In this document: piece by piece, positions 5,911 to 9,506 of the stretch
How positions within the stretch are numbered: the stretch's first letter is position 1
Layout: each line of letters begins with the position of its first letter
Origin: a bacterium
Lineage (GTDB): Bacteria > Chlamydiota > Chlamydiia > Chlamydiales > Rhabdochlamydiaceae
Direction of reading: 5' to 3'
DNA: 9,506 bases
Assembly (NCBI GenBank): GCA_021802305.1
Contig: JAKAAD010000035.1
Coordinates: forward strand, 1 to 9,506
Program-made: the position numbers and the translations under genes
Notes under the pieces: model-generated
The model's input: the letters and a program-made list of their open reading frames with translations, nothing else
Databases searched by the model: none
What the model was told of the DNA's origin: nothing

Positions 5911-6975
5911 ATGCGTTGTGCAGCTCTTCTCATAGGTTCTCCTACGCTCCTCGATCACCTTGGTGTCTTGAGCCATCACTTGGAGGTCCCCCTCTTTGTA
6001 ACCAACGAACATGCCTTTTCCCTTGCGCAGAAATTTTATCCCATGTTCGACATGCATTTTATCGATTTGCAAACGCTCACCATAGAGTACATTTCGCATC
6101 ATTGGGATGTGCTTTTTGTAACGGGAAAATTTTTTGCACAAGAAATGCAGTTGCTCTTTACTGCTATGCAAAGATCTCCTCCAAGAATCATCTATTGTCC
6201 TCATGGCAACTCTGATAAAGGACGCTCCCTCACAACACACTCTATGCAAGATATCTCCCTCTTTTATGGCGATCACATGAAGAATCTTTTGGAAGAAACC
6301 GGTGCAACAAAACAACTACGAGGCATGATACGAACTGGAAATTATCGATTGCCCTTTTATCTTCGGCACAAGAAATTTTACGATGCTCTTGCTGAAGAAG
6401 CGTTGCTGTCACTTCCCCAAGATAAACCTCTTTTACTCTATGCTCCTACCTGGGCGGATGTAGAAAATCCCTCTCCTTTTTTCAAGGTCATTGATCCAGT
6501 GATCGAGATTCTTTCGCCAACGTACAACATTGTCGTATTGCTTCATCCCTTGATGAGGGAAGACCATCCCGCGAATCTAATGGCCTTGACAAGTCGCTAT
6601 GAAGAGAAAAAAGAGGTGTTATTTCTAGAAGATTTTCCTGCAATCTATCCTCTTTTGGCACGATGCATTGCGTATTTAGGAGATTACTCTTCCATTGGAT
6701 ACGACGCTCTTGCCATGGATTGCCCTATCTATTTTCTCCTCGAGAAGGAAGGTCTTTATCATCGCAAGAATCCTATCTTTTCTTGTGGAACTGTTTTAAA
6801 TGTGAATGATCTAGTTCACATCGAAACATGGATACAAGAGGATAACAAATCAGCACAACGCCGCGCATTGTACCAACATGTCTTTGGAGATTTCCTGGAT
6901 GCCAAGTGTTTACAAACCGAAATATGGCAATCTTTGGGGAAAAAATGCCCTAGCTATTTGCCAGGGCAAACATAA
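5911..6975 (+). CDS. CDP-glycerol glycerophosphotransferase-family protein, copy 2 (tandem paralogue)
   Basis: This 354-residue protein is a diverged tandem copy of its upstream neighbour. Collinear motifs: LLDHLGVL near the N-terminus (compare LDHLAPL), CPHGNSDKG at exactly the same residues (96-104), GNYR (143-146), YAPTW (177-181), LLHP (210-213), FLEDFPAIYPLL (238-249) and GDYSSIGYD (257-265). The lysine of KPHP in copy 1 is replaced by leucine, and an LEKEGLYHRKNP stretch differs, which may mean a different donor or acceptor. It starts 13 bases after the previous stop with only a weak TTGGA-like ribosome site; an alternative start is not apparent. The last codons (CPSYLPGQT) coincide with a stem-loop that works as terminator of the opposite-strand small gene. 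It is the last gene of the sigma-54-headed operon; cytosolic or peripheral by sequence. Confidence 0.85.
   Translation: MRCAALLIGSPTLLDHLGVLSHHLEVPLFVTNEHAFSLAQKFYPMFDMHFIDLQTLTIEYISHHWDVLFVTGKFFAQEMQLLFTAMQRSPPRIIYCPHGNSDKGRSLTTHSMQDISLFYGDHMKNLLEETGATKQLRGMIRTGNYRLPFYLRHKKFYDALAEEALLSLPQDKPLLLYAPTWADVENPSPFFKVIDPVIEILSPTYNIVVLLHPLMREDHPANLMALTSRYEEKKEVLFLEDFPAIYPLLARCIAYLGDYSSIGYDALAMDCPIYFLLEKEGLYHRKNPIFSCGTVLNVNDLVHIETWIQEDNKSAQRRALYQHVFGDFLDAKCLQTEIWQSLGKKCPSYLPGQT
6940..6968 (-). terminator. Intrinsic terminator of the small minus-strand gene, inside the end of the opposite transferase gene
   Basis: Read on the minus strand, TGCCCTGGC-AAATA-GCTAGGGCA folds into a 9-bp stem (one G-U pair) with a 5-base loop and is followed directly by TTTTTT (6945-6940). 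It begins 7 bases after the stop of the small broken gene at 6976. On the plus strand the stem has an A-C mismatch and is followed by AACATAATT, so it is a poorer terminator for the transferase operon. Confidence 0.75.
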
Positions 6976-7175
6976 TTATTTGCGTTCGCAGTCTGCGCAA
7001 CCTGACTCAGAACTTTTTTGCTCGTTATCGTTAGAACGCGCTACATTCTCTTCTTTCTTATCTTTTTGTGCTCCCTCTTCTTTTGCAACGACAGACGCAG
7101 GCTTGTCACCTGATTCAGTTGCAAAACCAAATACGCTAAGACTTACTGCTGTAACATTTTAAATTTGTTTTTCAT
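6976..7175 (-). pseudogene. Small exported hydrophilic peptide gene, frameshifted in its signal peptide
   Basis: From ATG at 7175, preceded by GGAG at a 9-base spacing, the frame reads MKNKFKMLQQ and stops. In the -1 frame a run without stops encodes AVSLSVFGFA followed by TESGDKPASVVAK and ends ...SGCADCERK with TAA at 6978-6976. Adding one base, most simply an extra A to the AAAA at 7157-7160, joins the parts to MKNKFKNVTAVSLSVFGFA, a typical Sec signal peptide with cleavage after A19, and a mature peptide of about 47 residues rich in K, E, D, S and N with a C-terminal CADC. The repaired length is about 66 residues. No family is recognised. The promoter-like site, Shine-Dalgarno and terminator around it show that this was a real gene; the lesion could be a true mutation or a sequencing error. 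A two-base shift site for programmed frameshifting is not evident. Confidence 0.65.
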
Positions 7176-7197
7176 AATGTTCATCTCCACATCTTTT

Positions 7198-7215
7198 ATG
7201 AGCCTGTTGACTCAT
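7198..7215 (-). other. Leader stem-loop upstream of the small exported peptide gene
   Basis: On the minus strand ATGAGTC-AACA-GGCTCAT can form a 7-bp stem (one G-U pair) with a four-base loop. It lies between the promoter-like site at 7228-7256 and the Shine-Dalgarno at 7185-7188. No T-run follows, so it is not an intrinsic terminator for the translocase gene; it may be a 5'-leader hairpin or chance. Confidence 0.3.
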
Positions 7216-7227
7216 TGGTTGCTTTTC

Positions 7228-7256
7228 ATTATCACAATTTGATACATTTTTGACGA
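7228..7256 (-). promoter_or_regulatory. Possible promoter of the small exported peptide gene
   Basis: Minus strand: TCGTCA (7256-7251, four of six to TTGACA), a 17-base spacer, and GATAAT (7233-7228) preceded by TGT, giving an extended -10 (TGTGATAAT). The expected transcript starts near 7221, leaving about 46 bases before the ATG. It sits just after the translocase stop codon, which supports separate transcription of the small gene. Found by eye. Confidence 0.35.
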
Positions 7257-7263
7257 GAAAAGT

Positions 7264-8850
7264 TCATACTCGTGCGTTTTCCGTGGAAAAAACAGTGCTG
7301 CTTTCTTCTTGTACTTTCTGAATAAGGTCGGGATCTTTGATAAGTTGTTGCGAAGTTGTGAGAGCATGAAACTGTTTGCCAAGAGTGCGCGTAGCAATCA
7401 TCCATCCGCCTATGACAAATAGCAAAATCACACCTACAGAGGGAGCACTCGAGGCCACTGATCCAAATCCCATGATGAGTCCTTGATAGGCTAATGCTGC
7501 TCCTGATTTTCCAATCCGAGAACCTACTCCATCGATCGCTGCTTTGCCCTTGAGTTTGCACTCCTTGCTCAAGGGAATAAATGCCAGCTCCTTTGTTGCA
7601 TCAAAGAGCGTGTATTTTGAGGCCCGTGCCAAACAATCTTGTAATGATCCAAAGAATGTACAAAGAGCGAGCGGCGTTGTGCCTAAAACCATCGAAATGG
7701 AAGCGAAACTGGAGTCTTTAAAGATAGAAAAGAGAAAAAAGAGGATTCCTGTTACGAGCAGGAGAATAGGGGTGATCATTGCAGACGTCGTCCAGCTAAA
7801 TTTGCGAAGAATGCTTCCAGAAACAAATAAACTTGCGCATGTAGCGATGATGCCTACCCAGGTCATTACGGATCCTAAGTATGCATTAAAATGCGCGGGA
7901 TCCGGGTGAAGTTGTCTTACTTGATCTTTCCAAACCACTTCGATCAACGTTATGGCAATATTAAACATGACAACTAAAACAGCAATACATAACAAATATT
8001 TGGACTTCATGAGGTATGCAAAGTTTTTGCGCATCCCCATCTTAATGCGCACAGCTCCCTCTTTTGCTTGATAGGTCGGTGAGCTATATCCCAATTTCTG
8101 AGCATGGATGTATCGAAACAAACCTATGGATAAGACCGCAAACACGATGATAATGCCCATGAGTAAAAAAAATGTTTGGTCCCAAGCAGTTTGCCCAAAT
8201 GGCAACATCCCATTGAACATTTTCTTTGATAGCAACATGGAAGTATACCCAGCTGCCATTGTCGCAAGATTTAGGCTTAATCCCAGAAGGCCATAGTAGC
8301 GTTTTGCATCTCCAACTGAGCTCACTTCATTGGCAAACCCCCAAGCGAGGACTGTCAAAACAATTGCACTCCACATTTCAGACATGACGTAAAACAGGGT
8401 AAACGTCCAATTGCGAAAAAGTGCAACGAGTCCACGAAATCCTTGAGGGAGCATCGCTTGCAGACTATCTGCCATATGATGAGGATGTAATGCCTCGCGG
8501 AATGGATAGAGGATAAAAATGTACAAAATGAAAAATGCAATGAAAATCGACGTAACTGCGTAAAAAACTTTTTCTCTCGAGAGCCGATTGGAAATGCGCG
8601 TGAGTAAAAAGGTAAAGAAAAATGCGAAGGGAATTACAGCCCACAACTTAAGAAAGGGCAGTGCTTCTGCTCCTGAACCAGGTGCAGTAATAACCGCTGT
8701 ATCCTTGACCGTTCTAAGAAGGGCATAATTAAATCCTATAAAAAAGAAAATGAGAAAGGTGGGAATGAAAAACTTAAGCTCATGACGGTGGATTGGCCAT
8801 AGATATGAGCGAATCCTACCAAAGGGAGCTGCAGCTGTCATATTTTGCAT
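7264..8850 (-). CDS. npt1: ATP/ADP translocase (NTT/Tlc family, Npt1-like)
   Basis: This 528-residue polytopic inner-membrane protein belongs to the NTT family that, in Chlamydiae, rickettsiae and plastids, exchanges host ATP for bacterial ADP. About 12 hydrophobic segments are spread from residue 26 to 485. Family motifs: LRTVKDTAVITAPGSGAE (45-62), FYVMSEMWS with GFANEVSSVGDAKRYYG (153-187), LIEVVWKDQVR (302-312), KYTLFDATKELAFIPL (412-427), and KGKAAID..GSRIGKSG (434-450). Charged residues K49, E158, E304 and K448 fit the conserved positions studied in plant and chlamydial NTTs. The length equals that of chlamydial Npt1 as I recall it, and the sequence is closest by eye to the ATP/ADP-exchanging type; another nucleotide specificity is possible. 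Start is ATG at 8850; ATG codon 4 is an alternative, and no good Shine-Dalgarno is seen. A second NTT-family gene lies 47 bases upstream on the same strand. Confidence 0.95.
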   Translation of the reverse strand: MQNMTAAAPFGRIRSYLWPIHRHELKFFIPTFLIFFFIGFNYALLRTVKDTAVITAPGSGAEALPFLKLWAVIPFAFFFTFLLTRISNRLSREKVFYAVTSIFIAFFILYIFILYPFREALHPHHMADSLQAMLPQGFRGLVALFRNWTFTLFYVMSEMWSAIVLTVLAWGFANEVSSVGDAKRYYGLLGLSLNLATMAAGYTSMLLSKKMFNGMLPFGQTAWDQTFFLLMGIIIVFAVLSIGLFRYIHAQKLGYSSPTYQAKEGAVRIKMGMRKNFAYLMKSKYLLCIAVLVVMFNIAITLIEVVWKDQVRQLHPDPAHFNAYLGSVMTWVGIIATCASLFVSGSILRKFSWTTSAMITPILLLVTGILFFLFSIFKDSSFASISMVLGTTPLALCTFFGSLQDCLARASKYTLFDATKELAFIPLSKECKLKGKAAIDGVGSRIGKSGAALAYQGLIMGFGSVASSAPSVGVILLFVIGGWMIATRTLGKQFHALTTSQQLIKDPDLIQKVQEESSTVFSTENARV

Positions 8851-8852
8851 CC

Positions 8853-8880
8853 ATTATAAGATATTTCCCTTATCTAGCAA
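8853..8880 (-). promoter_or_regulatory. Possible promoter directly before the ATP/ADP translocase gene
   Basis: Minus strand: TTGCTA (8880-8875), a 16-base spacer and a perfect TATAAT (8858-8853), only 2 bases before the ATG at 8850. If used, the transcript would begin around codon 2 and would be nearly leaderless with translation from ATG codon 4. A second perfect TATAAT (8891-8886), without a good -35, lies farther upstream and would give a normal leader of about 30 bases. Either could serve; both are eye-found. Confidence 0.35.
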
Positions 8881-8897
8881 ATGGAATTATACGCAAA

Positions 8898-9506
8898 TTA
8901 ACACACTACATTCTTTTCTCGTATCGCTTTTTTGAATCTTCTTCCAAGAAAGACAGCAACGACTAGCCAAAGAGCTAAGAGCGGGAAGCAAAGGATACCG
9001 CTCAGCATGATGTAATAGGACTGGCCAGCAAGCTTTCCAAAGAAGGACTGAAGCGGTGCAAGGGTCATATTAAACATCGATCCAACTTGTTTAGAGGATC
9101 TCGATCCAAATGTTTCTATCCATGCCTGCGCTTTAAATTTCACATCCGGTGTCGTCGGTATATATAGTTGTTTTAATGCAGGGCCATTCAATGCATAGTT
9201 GATGGCTTTAGAGCCCACCATCAGTGCAAAAAGGAAGGGGAGACTGTTGATATTCAAGAGGAAGCCTAACAAAGCAACTCCTACTACAACCGGCATAAGG
9301 ATCAAAGAGGACCCTATTCCTAAGAATCGAGTCACATTGCTGATTCCTAAAAGCAAGCATGCTAATGATATAATGTTTACGCTTGAACCATATAAACTGA
9401 GATAATTGCTTAAAGCAACACCAGAGTATTGAGAACTAGCGGATAATTTAAAATTGAAATCAAAAAGGGTTATTACAACTTCATAGATGAAGTTAGCAGC
9501 GAAAAT
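8898..9506 (-). CDS. Second NTT-family transporter, divergent, C-terminal part (5' end outside window)
   Basis: The frame is open from the window edge to TAA at 8900-8898, showing 202 C-terminal residues; the TTG at 9356 is internal, as the frame continues upstream (…NIISLACLLLGISNV). Several hydrophobic segments alternate with loops. The segment INYALNGPALKQLYIP followed by KFKAQAWIETFGSRSSKQVGS is collinear with KYTLFDATKELAFIPL and KGKAAIDGVGSRIGKSG of the neighbouring ATP/ADP translocase, placing it in the NTT/Tlc superfamily. The clear differences (NGP for FDA, QAWIETF for AAIDGV, SKQV for GKSG) point to a separate branch, so its substrate cannot be assigned and it may not be a nucleotide exchanger. 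Family members of this branch can carry extra domains, but the C-terminus here ends shortly after the last membrane segment (RRFKKAIREKNVVC). Confidence 0.82.
   Translation of the reverse strand: MFAANFIYEVVITLFDFNFKLSASSQYSGVALSNYLSLYGSSVNIISLACLLLGISNVTRFLGIGSSLILMPVVVGVALLGFLLNINSLPFLFALMVGSKAINYALNGPALKQLYIPTTPDVKFKAQAWIETFGSRSSKQVGSMFNMTLAPLQSFFGKLAGQSYYIMLSGILCFPLLALWLVVAVFLGRRFKKAIREKNVVC

Noticed and set aside
5872..6315. Minus-strand frame of 147 codons across the junction of the two transferases
   Set aside because: Antisense to two collinear paralogues with conserved motifs; no start signal.
6878..7162. Plus-strand frame of 94 codons running past the end of the second transferase
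   Set aside because: Begins inside the transferase in another frame and then covers the antisense of the small signal-peptide gene, whose signals on the minus strand are better.
7150..7163. Programmed -1 ribosomal frameshift to rescue the small exported peptide
   Set aside because: No slippery heptamer in the right frame in the short interval where the shift would have to occur; a lost base is simpler.
7544..7909. Plus-strand frame of 121 codons
   Set aside because: Antisense of the ATP/ADP translocase; no supporting signal.

Overview
The window looks like chromosome of an obligate intracellular bacterium of the phylum Chlamydiae, probably an environmental (Parachlamydia/Simkania/Waddlia-type) lineage. 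The strongest pointer is a full-length nucleotide transporter of the ATP/ADP translocase (NTT/Tlc) family, of almost the same length as chlamydial Npt1, lying next to a second, divergent NTT-family gene. Base composition is moderately AT-rich, genes are tightly packed, and one promoter is a near-perfect sigma-54 site; Chlamydiae keep RpoN. Assignment to the phylum is an inference from gene content, not from a marker gene.

Layout. 1-303 (+) is the tail of an unidentified membrane protein cut by the window edge. It converges on 324-1004 (-), an unidentified protein with one N-terminal membrane anchor and a helical, TPR-like rest. 1135-4280 (-) is a two-gene unit: mutY (adenine DNA glycosylase) is followed by copA (P1B Cu+ ATPase) with a 4-base GTGA stop/start overlap; a perfect stem-loop lies just after copA. 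4281-4380 is a divergent promoter region with a sigma-54 site (-24 GG / -12 GC with N10) and an ideal Shine-Dalgarno. 4381-6975 (+) is a three-gene operon: a small coiled-coil protein resembling the FlgN-type export chaperones, then two tandem paralogues of the CDP-glycerol glycerophosphotransferase (TagF-like GT-B) family. 6976-7175 (-) is a small gene for an exported, very hydrophilic peptide; it has a promoter-like sequence, a Shine-Dalgarno and a good intrinsic terminator but is broken by a one-base frameshift inside its signal peptide. 7264-8850 (-) is the ATP/ADP translocase and 8898-9506 (-) is the C-terminal part of the second NTT-family gene, running off the window.

How the parts fit. 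Energy parasitism (NTT transporters) and copper export coupled to oxidative-damage repair (CopA/MutY) both fit life inside a eukaryotic host. The most interesting unit is the sigma-54-driven operon that joins a secretion-chaperone-like protein to two surface-polymer-type transferases: it suggests a developmentally regulated envelope or appendage modification system, but that function is inference. No rRNA, tRNA, CRISPR array, insertion sequence or phage gene was recognised.
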